A DNA stretch of 64,000 bases from the NCBI RefSeq assembly GCF_000516985.1, contig NW_006917099.1, forward strand, positions 310,001-374,000, read 5' to 3'. The number at the start of each line of letters is the position of its first letter. Positions within the stretch are counted from its first letter, which is position 1. Positions 49,278 through 63,029 of the stretch are shown here, piece after piece. Origin of the DNA: Pestalotiopsis fici W106-1. Its lineage: Eukaryota > Ascomycota > Sordariomycetes > Amphisphaeriales > Sporocadaceae. Both the position numbers and the translations under genes were made by a program. Under the pieces are notes generated by a model. That model worked only from the letters and a program-made list of their open reading frames with translations, did no database searches and was not told where the DNA came from.

Positions 49278-52200
49278 TCAGCAGGTTCCCTCAGCTTCCT
49301 CACGCTTCTCACGACAGACGGGACAACCCGCCCTGACTTTGTCTCTCAACAACCTGGCACGAGTAACCTTGCTGCCCACAAAGCGACCCCCTCTAGTTCT
49401 ATCCTCGTCACCGTTTGCATAGCCCGTGAGACTGGGATCAGGCTCTTCGTCTGGGTGCAGGTACTGAAGCAGATGGCTCGCATGAAAGACGTGACCACAT
49501 GCAAAACCCACGAGGGTCTCCATTTCCCATTCCGTAAAGGGTTCATGGCATTGTGCGCAATGGCCTGGTTGGGGAGTACGGTGATCATGCGCCGGCTGTT
49601 GTGATTTGACTCCACCTACCGCGGCATGCGCCGTGGCCGGATCCACAATCTCCGGTACAGTCGGCGTATCGGCTCCGCTCATCTGTGGCGCGGCGCCCTT
49701 TGTGACAATGGTCGGCACTTCCTTGACTTGCACGTCTACATGATCTTCTGATTTTACCAGCACTTCGAACTTGATACCCTTTCTCTGGCCCATTCGCAGC
49801 ATGTTCTGGGCTGCTGCCACCTCGGATCTGAGGACGCGAGCAACTCCAGATGAGATGCTGTATTGAATCTCATGTTCTTTCATAATGTGCTTCAAGCCTT
49901 CTCGCAAGCCCGGAATCTCCAGGCCTTCTGGTATCCGACGTATCAGTGTGATGGGATCGATTGCTGTGCCAACTTCCTCTAGCAAACCCCGGATAAATCG
50001 TGGCTTGTCCATGCTATAGTGCAGAAGATCTTCCCATAGATCTGGGTCGTCTTTGTCTTTGGCAAATGCAATGGCCTGAGAAACGTCACCGAGTCGGTCG
50101 ATGATTAGATACAACGCACGCTTCATCTGCCCTGTAATCGAATACAGATGGACCAGCTCCGGGACGTAGTTGTAACCTTCGCATTCTTGTACAGCCTTTT
50201 CAAAAGTGTAGCTGGTAGACACTTTCAAGAGGTCCATCAAAAGCTCCCGGTCGAACGATGCAAAAAGATGTACCGCAAGGTCAGCAAACTCGTCAACAAG
50301 GCAGATTGCTTCGTCGGGATCTTGTTCGCGGTATGTTTTCCATAGCCCGCGCAGGTAAAAGTAGAGGTACCGGTTCAAATCTTTCTTCTGCAGTTGCCGA
50401 ACAACCGTCGCCGGTTTGATGAGTCCCCGCTGAGCCTCTTCGACAAGGAGTGCAATGGCCTCCGAGGTCGCTTCTTCGAGTTCTTCGGCTGTCATCCGAT
50501 CAAGTTCCGCTTCGGGCACTCTAAGCGCAATGAAGCTGGCAACATCATCTGTGACGGCGTCCGCTAGGTGATTCTCTCTTATCAAGCGCATAGTGGAGTC
50601 GGCGTCTTGAAGTTTGATGTAACACCGCAGAGCATCGCGATATTTCCCATTAGATTCATGGAGCCATGCAAGAGACTCCACGACGATTCGCCAGTCCCGG
50701 CCCTTTTCGCCGTCGTCGACGCTGTCCTCACGCACATCGCGATATGCGAGCTGGTTCTCAAGAGCCGTTGTGATGGTATGTGTGTCAAACAAGTCCACCT
50801 TCCAACGGTCCAGAAGCTTCTTGAAACGGAGCTTGTCGGTCTGGAGGTAATGGTTCAGCAATATCTCATAAACCGTTCCAGGTATTGCAGGGCGCATGGG
50901 CTCTGAAGGCACCAAATCAACAATCTCGTCAAATCTCTTGGCACCAGCAAATGTGTAAATCCATTTCTCCCAGCGATCCGGCGTATTGAGGACCTTCGCG
51001 GCGATTTGACCAGCGCGACTCCATTCACCAGCTTCAACCAATTCTTGTATCCACAACTCTCCGATCCTCCGCTTCTCCTTCTCGGCGGAAGAGTACTGCG
51101 ATCGAAGGTGAGACTCGGAAACTGAAGCATCATCTTCAAAGAAGTCATCGCTGCCCTGCTGAGATTGGCTCGGCGTCGATGGCACCAATTCAGACAGTCT
51201 TTCAGGGGGCGAAACCATGATTTCGGGATGGTCATCCAAAAGAGCCCATGCCGCTTCGTACTGGTGATGTTCAAGAAGCCATGTCAGGTGATCTCCCATG
51301 TCTCTTTTAGTAGCCAGTATACAGTCGTACGGACTGTGAATGAAGATCTTGGCACCTGGTTTGACCAGGTTTGGGTGGACCGTTTGTGGCGCTGAACGCG
51401 GGATAGGCCGAGCACTCCCCAATGTGCTTCCAATGCGTGAGCTTGACGCGCCATCGTTGCTATCGCTCTTGATGCTGGCCCCAGAGCTGAACAGTGACTT
51501 TGGGTTAATGGTCGCATTCCACATATCGGCACCAAAGTTGGTCATGGCCTCCAACACGCCACGTGATTCTACAACTGATGCCGCATTCTTGGCTGGTAAC
51601 ACGCCGAGATGATAATCATTGGACTTCAGTCGCTCATAACGGCTGACAGTCAGACTGTCCTTATCAACCTCGGCCTGCGACACGAGATCGATCAACCGAA
51701 GCTCTGGTGCTAGTGCATTCGGGTGGCGTTTTATGCCCCCTGATGGCTCGCTTCCCGCTGAAGCTGTAGACAGTTGTGCCTTGTGCCCCTTCGCGTGTTT
51801 GATGTCGTCTTCCTCATCTTCGTGATCTGGTTTACAATATGCTAAAACAAGAAGTAGTCTCTGGGTATATAACGAAATGCCGGAAATAATACAGTCCATG
51901 CGTAGTCTGCAATGGTTAGCTCAGGCATCATGCCAGGACTGAATCGGACGACTTACTTCTTCGCAATTTCTGCCCTGCCAATGGATTTCTCGCCCACGTT
52001 GCGCCCAGCGCCGATGCCACCAGCATGCACGTGGATTATCCATATGGTACCTCCCCACCCAACCAGTAACCTTTCAAATTGTTTTTCATGTTTTGTCGCT
52101 TTCTTCGTTGCCGCAGGCGGCGGGCTCTCGACTCGCTCTGTGGGTGCATCTTCCTCATCCGTCTCAATGGCCTGCTCGTCAATCCACTCGGCTCGACCCT

Positions 52201-53330
52201 TCCAGACACCAGCCATTTCTTCCCACTCGTCCGTCTGGGGCCTGTCAATGTGGCCGATCCGTTTCCAAGCATCTTCTGCATCAGCAGAGTCCAGGTGTAA
52301 CTTGGACCGCATAATCTTGATACCATGCTCATTCAACCAAACGACATATTTGCCAGAGAGCGACCACTTAATCGCACTAATGGTTCCTTCACCCGAATGA
52401 AGGACTGTGTCCCTGCCGGTATTGGCTCCTAGACCCATGCTACCGAGCCACCCAGAAGCGGCTGCCGCAGCGGTGCCCACTGTCGAGGATGTGCTTCGAC
52501 CCTGCGGTGGAGTGACGGTGAGAACGAGACTTCCAGAAGTGCCTCCAGAAAGATAGGTTCTGTCATTCTTGTAATCCGGCGACAACGCAACAGCCTGTAC
52601 AGGCCTCGCAAAGTTCCTCAAGGATACATCCTTGAAATCCATAAGTGACTGCACACAGACATGGCCATCCATAGATGATGTGCCTATGAATATGTTGTTA
52701 GATGGGATATTCGGTAGTGGTTCAGGCTCGCGAGATTTCCGAGGAAGGTCTGCTGTTGTCTTCCTGGAGGGTGCCGCTGCCGACATGGCCTTTGTGGCCA
52801 CCTCAGACTTGAGAGACGTTGGCGGTAGCGGTGGTGGGAAAGGCGATATGGAAAGGTTCGATACGGAAGCTTGATGAGCGTGGTAGTTTCGCAACGTTTG
52901 GAAGATGGGGAGTTGAACAACGTGCTGCACAGGTATGCATTAATTCGGCGCACACTATTGAGAACTTGGCATATTCCCTTACAATATTTCCTGCGTCAGT
53001 GCCTATGATCATTTTGTCACCAGCAACAATGAACGCAGTTGTCATATCTTGTCTATAGACGGCATTCAAGTGTTGCGTCAGGCGGGCATATTTGAGCTTC
53101 GGTTCATCGTCTTCATCGTCCGTCTCGTCCTCATCATCGTCATCGGAGTCATCCTGCTCTGCGATCTCTTCGCCCTCTCCGCTGTCGTCGCTCTCCTCCG
53201 ATTCTTGGGCCATGGGGCTGTCCTCTTCGGGCCGCGGCTCGACCTTGACGAGCTCCGGTCCCGAATCAGATCCAGTTTCGTCGTGTTGGCGGTCTGCATT
53301 GTCGCCCGGGGCGGATGGAGCGTCCGTCAT
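49278..53330 (-). CDS. vps41: Vps41, HOPS tethering complex subunit
   Basis: Subunit of the HOPS complex that tethers late endosomes, autophagosomes and AP-3 vesicles to the vacuole and binds the Rab7/Ypt7 GTPase. Exons in coding order: 53330-52983, 52924-51957, 51906-49278; 1314 residues, phases consistent (58- and 50-bp introns). Residues about 30-80 are an acidic Asp/Glu tract. A beta-propeller region follows (AFIVAGDKMIIGTDAGNIH, FIGTSSMDGHVCVQSL). The clathrin-heavy-chain-repeat region lies in the second half (FDRELLMDLLKVSTSYTF, SQAIAFAKDKDDPDLWEDL). A C-terminal RING-H2 spans about 1220-1305: CAQC, then ACGHVFHASHL, then GCPVC. This architecture is diagnostic. The start is the ATG at 53330 (MTDAPSAPGD); the frame extends upstream only to a GTG. 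It is divergent from APC1, sharing a ~500-bp promoter. Confidence 0.95.
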
Positions 53331-53834
53331 GATGGGCAGCTCAAGAAAGTCCTTGGCATGGCTGGGAAACGGCCAGACATCCACTCACGCCAAATCGCGA
53401 ATGAAGTTGTTGATCACTCTCGTAGTTCTGGGGGGGAGCTTGCCCGGTACAAGGTAGCTTCAATCAAGACTCCGAAATGAAAGCAAGCTACGTCAGCCAT
53501 CCATTGTCTTGACCGTACAGTATTTTAAATTATGGCACTGTGCTGTCGGCACTTTCTGGGGGGAAACTGTGGTGGCGCCCAACAAGCGCGTACAGTGTGT
53601 GCGCATAACTTTGGCGTGCCCCTCACTAATAAGGTAGATTTTAGCGTCTGGGAATTGGCAGTCGCGTCTCCCATAGGAATGTGGTTCGGATCCACGCGCG
53701 CTTCATGGCAATTCAGAGCTTGATTCTCACGACAGCTCCTGCAGCGACACAATAAAACCGAGACAAGGGCTTCAGGTTCGCCCACTACGAATCAGAGCTT
53801 GAAGAGGAGCCTCAATGGAGCACCTGTACCGACA
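53331..53834. promoter_or_regulatory. Shared divergent promoter, Vps41 and APC1
   Basis: 504 bp between two divergent start codons. No canonical element can be assigned with confidence. It is GC-balanced and has no microsatellite. Open frames at 53525-53785 (both strands) are chance. Confidence 0.55.
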
Positions 53835-56800
53835 ATGGCTGCGGTGACATCCCTGGGGCTGCACCAGCCGACAGCACTTCAATATGCCATCCAGGAACAG
53901 CTACTGAAAGAGAATGCATCGAGCACGGATTATACCTGGGATAGCTTTGTGAACCACAGCGGCGGCGACATTGGCGAGGACGAATTGCTGGTCACTAAAG
54001 AGGCAGTTGTCTGGTCTCGAGGCAACATTTTTCGCAAATGCTTTGGTTTCAAGCTTGAGAAGGAGACCGTTACCCAAGCATTATTGACATATTTCCCTAC
54101 ATCGAGCCAGTCCTTGCAGAGCAATACCCCGAACACGCCCCAGACCAAGCTCTCTCCCGATGGCCGCCAGCTCGCAAAGGCCTTGGTCGTCATCTTGAAA
54201 ACGCAGGCTCACGTTTACTTCTTGGATGGTACCAGTCATGTCCTCCATCTGCCGTTTGAGGTGGAATCTGCTTGCGCCGCACCTCACGGTGTCATCATGC
54301 AGCGCAGGCAGAGAAACGACGTTGCTTCCGTCGCCAGCATCAAGTTTCCTCGAGTACCGCCGAACTCGTTCATATCTACTCAGACTTCCCCTGCATCAAT
54401 GCGACTTTCGCAGCAGTCTACGTTCACGACCGAAACACTCGGCAAGCCAAGAGCACTACCATTAAGGCTCAACAACAATGGACATGATATATGGGACATC
54501 CCGAATGAGAGAGAAGACTCACACTGGCCTCGCCTCGTGTCCCTGACCGATCCTCTACTTGATGTGGGCTTAGTGGTTACCCAATCTGATAAGAATATAA
54601 AGCAAAAGGGTCGAAGGGTCTCGGGCAAACCACCGTCCTTTCTTGATCGAGCGGAAGAAATTCTGCACATTGAAGAGATCCCGGCGTCGACTTCAACATC
54701 TAATCAAAGATTACAATCTCTAACGTTGGCTGTGACCATCAATCGAGAGTCCAGTATGTATACTGTCTGGCGAATGTCTTATCTTCAAAGAGAAGATCCC
54801 TTTCGCGCACCCAAGGCTGCCAAAAAGAAGACGGATCGCCGCCGTAGCTCAATGCAGCCAGGCCAGCCAAGTGGTGTCACATCTCCAGTTCAACAAGGCT
54901 TCCAGGAGAGTTTCAGCACCACTCTTCCAGGAAAGCGGAGCCGAAAAAGTGAAAAGCAAGGAAAGGCCGACAAAGCTTTGGAGAACCTCGAAACTTCACT
55001 CGGGCTCGATAAAGATGCAGCAGCGGGTCGGCGAACTTCTCGTCGGGTGAGCTCCATGCTTGCAAGAGCAGACCTTTCAGCATCTCAAGATCGTGCAGGT
55101 TTCAATGACCAACCCCAGGTCGTCAACCTTACTGGGGGGCGTAGAGAGACTTCTTATGGGAGTACGCGTGTACGAACAAGTGGTGTTTTCCAAGCTGCTA
55201 GCTTTGGCGGTCCGGCAACGCAGTCTTCAAATCCTCTGGGCAGTTTCCTAGAACCTCCTGTAGACTACTTACTGGAAGAACTACGTAATAGTGGCGACGT
55301 TGAGGGCTTTCATACTATGGGACTTGATGATCATGATTTCGACGGCTTGGCACGCGAGATCTTGTTCACCAAAATTCACAGTGTATCAGTCGACAACAGC
55401 AATGTCAGATATTCGCTCTCCAGGGTCCCCGCAAAAGAGCATTGCAAGGTTTTCTGTCTGGTAGGCCCCGAGTCCATAGTAGACGAACAGCATCGCCGTC
55501 AGGTCCTTGTCGGTGTACAAGATTCTATGGAAAAGCGGCTTCAGTTATTAACGCTTCACCTGCAAACGACCACCGAATCCGCAGCACCTAGTGCTGGTAC
55601 AACAAATGTCACGTTTGGTCAGCTGCGAAAAGCACAAAATGTGATCGACTGCTGCAAAATCACTGATCAAACTGTGTCGATGATCCTAGTTCTTTCCGAA
55701 TCTGCGAATGGGGACCGGGAACTAAGTCTCCAAGCGCCTTGGAGTGAGCTTACATCGGTGCAGCTCCCAGCAAAGCTACTCCTCTCGAATTTGCGGAGCT
55801 TGGATGAACATGGCAGCCTTGTGACAAGGGAATTTGGCCTGCGGAGAGCCGTCAATCCTGCTCTGGGTGAACTGGCCGGCGTGCGGTTCCCTAGACTGAA
55901 TGGAGTAGTTGATATCTTTGGAGAAAATCAACAGCTTCATCAGATAAAGATTCAGTTGCACCCATCACGGCCCCAAGTCGCCAAGATATATGACATTCTT
56001 AGAGCAGCATTACCAATTCCGACAGGTGATAAGCTCCTTGCTGGATGGTGGCACACTATGAATTGGCTTCGCAGAGAGAACGTCGAGTGCGCAGATCTCG
56101 AATGGTCCGCCTTTGCTATACAGCTTCTGTCCGTCTATATGGCACTGGGTTTCGACGAGATCCCTGTCTCTTCAAACTCTCTAGCTGGTCATCGACGAAA
56201 AAGGAGCCTAATAAGGTCCGGTAGCGGTGCGCAGGTCGATTTGAGTGACTGGGACGCCATGAATCTAACCGAGACACCCAACTCGGCTACGCATCCACAC
56301 TGGATGCAGACTCGAGGTTGGCAATGGATCATGGAGCAAGAGGATGCAGCAAACATGTTTCAGCCCACTCAAGGGAGGCAGGAAGAGCTCTCGTTCGTGT
56401 TGTCTCACATCAGACATGCTCAAGCTTTCATGGCCTCCAATACTGGAGAGGCTGCTTGTGGCCAAGCTGGGTATTTACCCACAGCTGCAGGCCATACTGA
56501 GTCAAGTCGAATTCACTATGCGCAAGAGATATTGAGCACTCTGCACTACCTGCTGGAAGAGCAGAAGCTTGACATCAGTGCATCTCACAAGATATCTCCT
56601 GGCCCATCGGATCTGCAAGCGCTGATTATGCAAGTTGTCAAGTGGCTGCGCTGGAAGACTTGGGTGTTGGCATATGAGCTAGAGATGCCCCTTGATCGCC
56701 CGGATTTCCATGACAGCCTCAGCAGCGCCTCTATCTCAGAGCGTGTGCCGGAACCGCCTTTGTGGAGTGTTCTGGAATGGACACAAGCATGCCTAGCACA

Positions 56801-59706
56801 CGACGTATCAACCCAGATTCCACAAAACATGGCAAGCATACCAGCTACAATCCTGCCGCAAACAAAATTGCTTTCGCGCTTTTTTGAGGCATTGAGGACA
56901 AAGACGTCATCGCCTATCCATTTTGTCGAAGCAATGCATAGCAGTGGCATCACGCCTGCCAGGTTGGAATCCTTCCCGGAGACCGTTCTTGTTCCTCTGC
57001 AAGATGCAATTTCTCAATGTCAAGCTCGTCCACCACCTTCTTGGTCCAAGAGCCTCCTCGACTTAGTCGATCGTGGTGATATTGGGGCCGTTCTTTCGCC
57101 GCTTGATAAGAGCCATTCAGGCTCTACCAGTCTTAATGTAAGTAAAACGATTTCTTCACTGGAACAAGTCGCTAATGGCCTCCTAGGCTTCGTCGCATGT
57201 GTCATCGTGGGATTTTAGTTCTCTTTGCCAGAACGTGATGGATTTCAACGATGCTCCAGCTGAGGATAGTGCCGAGAGCGACAAACAAGCAGTGATCCGC
57301 GCTATTTTCAAGGAAGACCGACGGCTCGAGGAGACAAGACTTATGCTCAACACCACCAGGCCCAGAGCAGTACGTCTGGACCCCGAACCTGAATGGACGG
57401 AGCCCTTCTACCTTGAGCAACAGAAGGAGCTCGTGACGCGCTTAGCCACCAATACCTTGTCCATACCCACTAGCCGAGGACTGCTGAACTATGGGCTGCG
57501 CTTCCCGCTCCTCACGCAAAAGTATCATATCCACGGATTTGTACTCAATTGTATCGTCAAGCCAACAAATGTCACGGTTGGGGTTGACAAGTCACTTTTC
57601 ACGGAAGAGAAGATTGCTTGGGCCTTTTTCCACTCGGGTGTCGCTGCAGGCCTCTCTATATCACGACAGGCAAAAGGTGTCGACACATCCTGGATTCTTT
57701 ACAACAAGCCTGGGAATGATTTAAACAACCGTCACGCCGGGTTTCTTCTTGCCTTGGGTTTGAACGGCCACCTGAAGGGGCTGGCCAAATGGGTTGCATT
57801 CAAGTACCTGACGCCGAAACACACAATGACATCAATCGGACTGCTCCTTGGGCTAGCAGCCTCATATATTGGTACTATGGACTCGTTAATTACGCGTTTG
57901 CTGTCTGTACACGTTACGCGTATGCTACCACGCGGCGCAGCTGAGCTTAATTTATCACCGCTTACCCAGACGACCGGCATCATGGGCATTGGTCTCCTGT
58001 ACTGCAACAGTCAGCACCGACGGATGAGCGAGATCATGATGTCGGAGATACAACATGTCGAAACCGAAGACGATGAAGAGCCACTACGTAGCGAATGCTA
58101 CCGATTAGCTGCTGGATTCGCACTAGGCTTCATCAATCTAGGGAAGGGTGCAGATCTGAAGGGTCTTCACGACATGCGAATCACGGAGCAATTGTTGACA
58201 CTTGCGTCATCCACCAAGAACATCGAAGTCGTGCACATTCTTGATCGATCTGTTGCAGCGGCCGTAATGGCAATTGCGCTGATATACATGAAATCAGAGG
58301 ACTACATCGTGGCTCGGAAAATCGACGTACCAGATGCTCTACTGCAGTTCGACTACATTCGTCCAGACATTCTGCTTCTGCGTACTGTTTCGAAACACTT
58401 GATATTGTGGTCTGCAATCCAACCGACTCATGCTTGGATTCGTGAGAATCTACCTGCCAGATATCATAAACGAGTGAACCCCCCCACGCAGCCTTTCGAC
58501 CATGCTGTCCGCGGACCGCTCAACAGTACCGACCTGCCGTTCTTGACCATACTTGCTGGCCTTTGTTACGCCATCGCGTTACGATACTCTGGTTCAGGGG
58601 ATGTGCATGTGCGTGACTTGCTGCTTGTGTATCTGCAGCGCTTCTACGGATACTGCCGCTCTGCATCGCCTAGTGCAAACTTTGATGAACGCACCGTGCA
58701 CGTTACGGCCCGTATGTGCCTGGACATTGTTGCACTGTCAACCGCAACTGTAATGGCAGGGACTTGTGACCTGAAGGTTCTTCGGATCCTGAGATCACTG
58801 CATGGAAGAAACGACAGGGATACAACCTACGGTTCGCACATGGCAGCACACATGGCAATCGGCGTCTTGTCTCTGGGGTGTGGAACTCAAACCTTCAGCA
58901 CATCCAACTTGGCCATTGCGTCCTTGTTGGTGGCGTTCTACCCAGTATTTCCAGACCAAGTGCAAGACAATAAGAGCCACCTACAGGCTTTCCGACACTT
59001 TTGGGTCCTAGCTACTGACCCTCGATGCCTGGTGACGAAAGATTTGTCGACCAACACGCCTGTCAGTGTCTCGATTGTCATCAAGTTCAAGGACGGTAAG
59101 CCTGAGCAGGTACAAAATACCCCTTGCCTTCTACCACCTCTTGATGACGTGGCAAGCTTGCGTACGAACAGTCCGGAATACTGGAACCTTGAACTGAACT
59201 TTTCTGGCCCCAATGGAGACCAGATGAAAGAAAAGTTTCGTGAAAATCAGGTGTTATGCCTGCGGAGACGGCCAGTAGACGGCACTCCATTCTCTGCGAC
59301 AATGCTTGCACTGGGCCGCCAAGGAGCTGCTGCAGGTCCGAATGAAGAGGGTGCTCAACCGTTGACATGGTTGTTTGATGCATCAGAAAGTTTAGGCAAG
59401 CTTACTCATGCAGAGCGTGATATAGCGCTCGATAGCGGAGTCGGCGGGCCTGACGTTGGTCAAAGTAAGGCGAGTGTCGTGGATACAAGGCTCATACTCG
59501 AAGAAAGCATCAATTCTAGTCGCAGAGACGATCTCATTGGGCTTAAAGGTCTGTTTGAGTGGGTCGATTGGAAGGCTCGGAATGTCGGGGACGACAAACG
59601 TGCAAGCACAGATGGTCAGATTTGGAACACTGAGGGCTGGCTCAGAGAAAGTGTAATTGAAGACCTGAAAGGAAAAGTCTGGCTCGCGGGACGCGAGAAT
59701 GATTAG
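53835..59706 (+). CDS. apc1: APC1 / BimE, anaphase-promoting complex scaffold
   Basis: Largest scaffold subunit of the APC/C ubiquitin ligase, which drives mitotic exit; the Aspergillus orthologue is BimE. Exons 53835-57137 and 57187-59706 joined by a 49-bp intron (GTAAGT donor, GCTAATGG branch); 1940 residues, close to the usual ~2000. The N-terminus matches the fungal family (SLGLHQPTALQYAI). The N-terminal beta-propeller-like region is followed by a Ser/Lys/Arg-rich insert at about 330-430, a likely phosphoregulated loop (inference). The PC (proteasome/cyclosome) repeat region lies in exon 2: LLGLAASYIGTMDSLITRLL near residue 1320 and LAAGFALGFINLGKGADL near 1408. Start: ATG 53835; the frame upstream opens only at a TTG. 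Splicing at 57138/57186 was chosen because the alternative AG at 57218 breaks the frame. Confidence 0.95.
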
Positions 59707-61179
59707 AAAATAAGTAAGGGTCCAAAGGGTCCTAAGGGTCTTTCTTATCACCTGGACTTAATGTTTCATGACATCACGAAGCAATGATGTGTCCATTTGT
59801 TGGCCTGGCGCAGGGTTATAGAAAAGAATTATACCATGAGTTATTGTCCTTGGCAAAGATTGCCGTGTAACAAGCCCTGTTTATTCGGGATTTATTCGAC
59901 GTATCAAATGATGGAAGACGGGAAAAGTGCATGTAAGTGCTACCCGTCCACGGCTGCACTCGATAACAAGGGTCCCTTGTGTGTATGTGTGTGTGTGAGT
60001 GAGTAAGTCGAGTGCACTTTACAGAATAGGCATTCATGCATTGAAATCCAAAATAACGGGATTGCCAAAAGTTTATCCCAAGTTTGGTAGATTTGCGATT
60101 TTAGCTCCCGTGAACGGTCCAGGAGAGCCAAAAGATCCCATCCCGTCTCTGTCAGCTCACGCCACCAGCTGGATCAGCATCATTACAACAGATCTGCATT
60201 GCCTGCCATAACGGAAACAAAGACATATAACTGAACAGATGAAGTATCTGGGGTCTCTTTTAACTAACATAGTTGCATTAACACTTGCGGGAAAAGATAC
60301 GTTCACAATAAAAAGCAGCAAGTCGTCACATATTTGTTGCGTATCAACTTGTGCCCAGGTTCAACACCCAATAGGCACGATATGGAGCTGGGGCTCCAGG
60401 GCTGTTGGTGGGGTCAGGTGAATATAGTCGGGCATGTCGGGTTAAGCCAAGACCCTAAACTAGTGTAAAGCTTGACACTTTGTATTCTGGGTTTTGAGTT
60501 GTTTGTTTGTATGTATTCAAATTGCCAATTCGAGGTTGACAAATGGGCTAGACCCTGAACTAGACCTAGAGACATATATGTCAGTCATTATCGCGAACCA
60601 TGAATCAACAATTGTAAAAAGTTAAGGAGTAGCCTCTCGTTATGTTCCAACGCTTGAATTGAGCGCAATCTTTCCGCCAACAGGGAGGGGGGGTGGAGCA
60701 GTGCGAGTCTGAGGTGACATCACCATGTGTCGCCTCTATGTATGTCCCAGCCAGCAGCAGCAGCCCCAACGGCTTACCAGTGCCGCATCCTTCCCTCTGT
60801 ACGTCACTCATCAGCTCGTTCACTCATCAACTCACCACACTACTGGAATTTTCGGCCCCTTTCGGGAACCGAAGCAGATAGTACAGATCATCACCCTCAT
60901 AACGTGTAGAATGAAGAAAAGATAAACCCCGGCGGAGATGCTGAGCTTGTGCGTCATTGGACATGAGAATAACGCGACACATTTTCCCTCGTAGGTGAAT
61001 GCTTGGCATTTATAAAATTGTAGTACCCTCTAAATCCAAGCCTTGCGTGTCTAAATGCACCATTCTTCAATAGACTACCAGCGACCATCCATTCCCTTGG
61101 CAACTGGGCGCTCTATCTATACCTGACAGGCTGGCTCCCAAAGTTGTAAACACCAAGCCCCAAGCATTGAGAATCTATC
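59707..61179. other. Intergenic region between APC1 and SNG1-like gene
   Basis: 1.47 kb of ordinary composition. It contains a (GT)n/(GAGT)n microsatellite at about 59980-60004 and a G-run at 60684-60692. Small overlapping open frames at 60693-60925 on several registers are not credible genes. No tRNA or other RNA gene is seen. The segment just before 61180 (about 60950-61179) is the likely promoter and leader of the downstream gene. Confidence 0.5.
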
Positions 61180-62805
61180 ATGGCGAACAACAGGAGCCCT
61201 AGCCGCAGAGGCTCTGATGATACATTGAACGATACCATGCGCGTACTTGACGCCGAGGACGGGACGTTTCATTCAGCCCGGCACTACAGACAACCACATC
61301 GATCTGTTGGCTTCTGGCATCAAGGACTGAGCAAAGTAAGGGCAGAGGTGATCAAGAAATGGGCGCTCACTGGTAAGTCTATCGGCCAGAGCAAAGAATA
61401 ACTCGATAGTATCATATAACTAACACTATCTTCTACTCCAGTGCTCATCCTAATAGTCTTCATCATGGCTGTACTCGCCCTATACTGGGCGGTCCTTTCT
61501 CGTGTGCAAGATAATATGCGCTCCCTGACTGTGCAAGTGGTCGATTTCGACGGCCAGGTTGCTCCGTATGATAGCGTGGTGCCTTTTATAGGACCAATGG
61601 TGACCGAGCTGGCTCAGCAGACCATGGACATGGTGGACGTTCCCTCGGTTGGGTATGAAATCGTTCCGGTCCGCAGCTTTGACTGGGATCCCATTGCGGT
61701 CAGACAATCCGTCTATGACTTCCACAGTTACGCGGCCATTATCGTCAACCCCAACGCAACGGCGCTGCTGGTTGATGCTGTCGCGAGTGGAAATGCCACC
61801 TATGATCCGACGGGGGCGATTCAGATGATTATCTTGTCGGCGCGGTCCGAGTCCACGTACTACAATTATATTATACCGCAACTCCAGGCGTTTACCGATA
61901 AACTCATGTCCCAGTTCGGACCGGCCTGGACGCAGCGTCTCGCGAGCAACGACTCCGTCACCAAGGAAATGCTCAGCGCCGCGCCCACGGCCGTCAACCC
62001 GGGTATCTCGCCCTTGATGATCGACCTGCGGCCATTCCAGCCCGCGGCGGCCACGCCGTCGGTGAGTATTGGCCTCATCTACCTCATCATCATGGCCTTT
62101 TTCTCCTTTTCCTTTTTCCTGCCCATCCACATGCAGTACATTCAGCCCGCCGGTCACCCGCCGCTGCACTTTTGGCAGTTCATCGTCTGGCGCTGGGTCG
62201 CGACCGTGACCGTCTACTTTCTCGTCTCGCTGGCCTACTCGCTCGTGTCGCTAGCCTTCCAGATTCCCTTTTGGACGCCGCCCGGCAGCTCCGTCGACGT
62301 GGCTTTTGGCGCGACGGCCTATGGCCGCGGCTCGTTCCCCGTGTACTGGATGATCAACTTTGTCGGCATGATTGCCCTCGGCCTCGCCTGCGAAAACGTG
62401 GCCATGATTGTCGGCCAGCCCTGGACTGCGCTGTGGCTTATCTTCTGGGTCATTAGCAATGTGTCGACGGGCTTTTACAGCCTCGATCTGGCGCCCGGCT
62501 TCTTCAAGTGGGGATATGCATGGCCTCTACACAATATTGTCGAGGCGAGCCGATCTCTCCTCTTTGATCTGCACTCGCGGATCGGGTTGAATTTTGGCAT
62601 CTTGGCGGCCTGGTGCGCAATCAACACGGCCCTCTTCCCGCTGTGCTGCTACTTTATGCGCTGGAAGATGGAACATGGTCAGCGAAAGTCGCAAAAGGCC
62701 CAGGATCGGTATTCCGTGGATACGAATAATGGCCAATTGGAGTTTGCAAAGGAGCAAGGACAGTTGCCGCCAATCCGAAAGAGAGGATTCCTGAGAGGTG
62801 TATAA
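61180..62805 (+). CDS. SNG1-like DUF3533 membrane protein
   Basis: Family of yeast SNG1, a plasma-membrane protein linked to nitrosoguanidine resistance and membrane asymmetry; the biochemical role is unsettled. Exons 61180-61372 and 61442-62805 (69-bp intron, branch CTAAC); 518 residues. A 64-residue soluble N-terminus is followed by TM1 at about 65-85 (LILIVFIMAVLALYWAVLS), then a large non-cytoplasmic domain with Asn-x-Thr/Ser sites (NATA, NATY), and then five further hydrophobic segments from about residue 272: LIYLIIMAFFSFSFFL, a segment beginning VATVTVYFLVSLAYSL, MINFVGMIALGLA, WLIFWVISNVSTGFYSL and ILAAWCAINTALFPLCCYF. The motif WPLHNIVEASRSLLFDLHS before the last segment is typical of the family. 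The basic C-terminal tail is cytoplasmic. It is convergent with the transporter gene, 224 bp away. Confidence 0.9.
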
Positions 62806-63029
62806 GATGCAACGAAGCACGTGTAAAGTAGATTTGCATTTAGCGAGGCGTTTGTCATTCTGCATTAATTGTATTATATCATCAAGATCTCAGTCATCGC
62901 TACCTTGAATATCGCCGAAAAAGACTGTGTCATACATCATCAGGTCCAGCCTCTCCTAGTCGTTGCAGACGGGTTTATAAAATTCTGTAACCCCGAATAT
63001 TCATTCATGATCGGGGATACCCCGAAGCT

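Noticed and set aside
60693..60925. Three overlapping short plus-strand frames before the SNG1-like gene
   Set aside because: They overlap in all registers and have no recognisable content.
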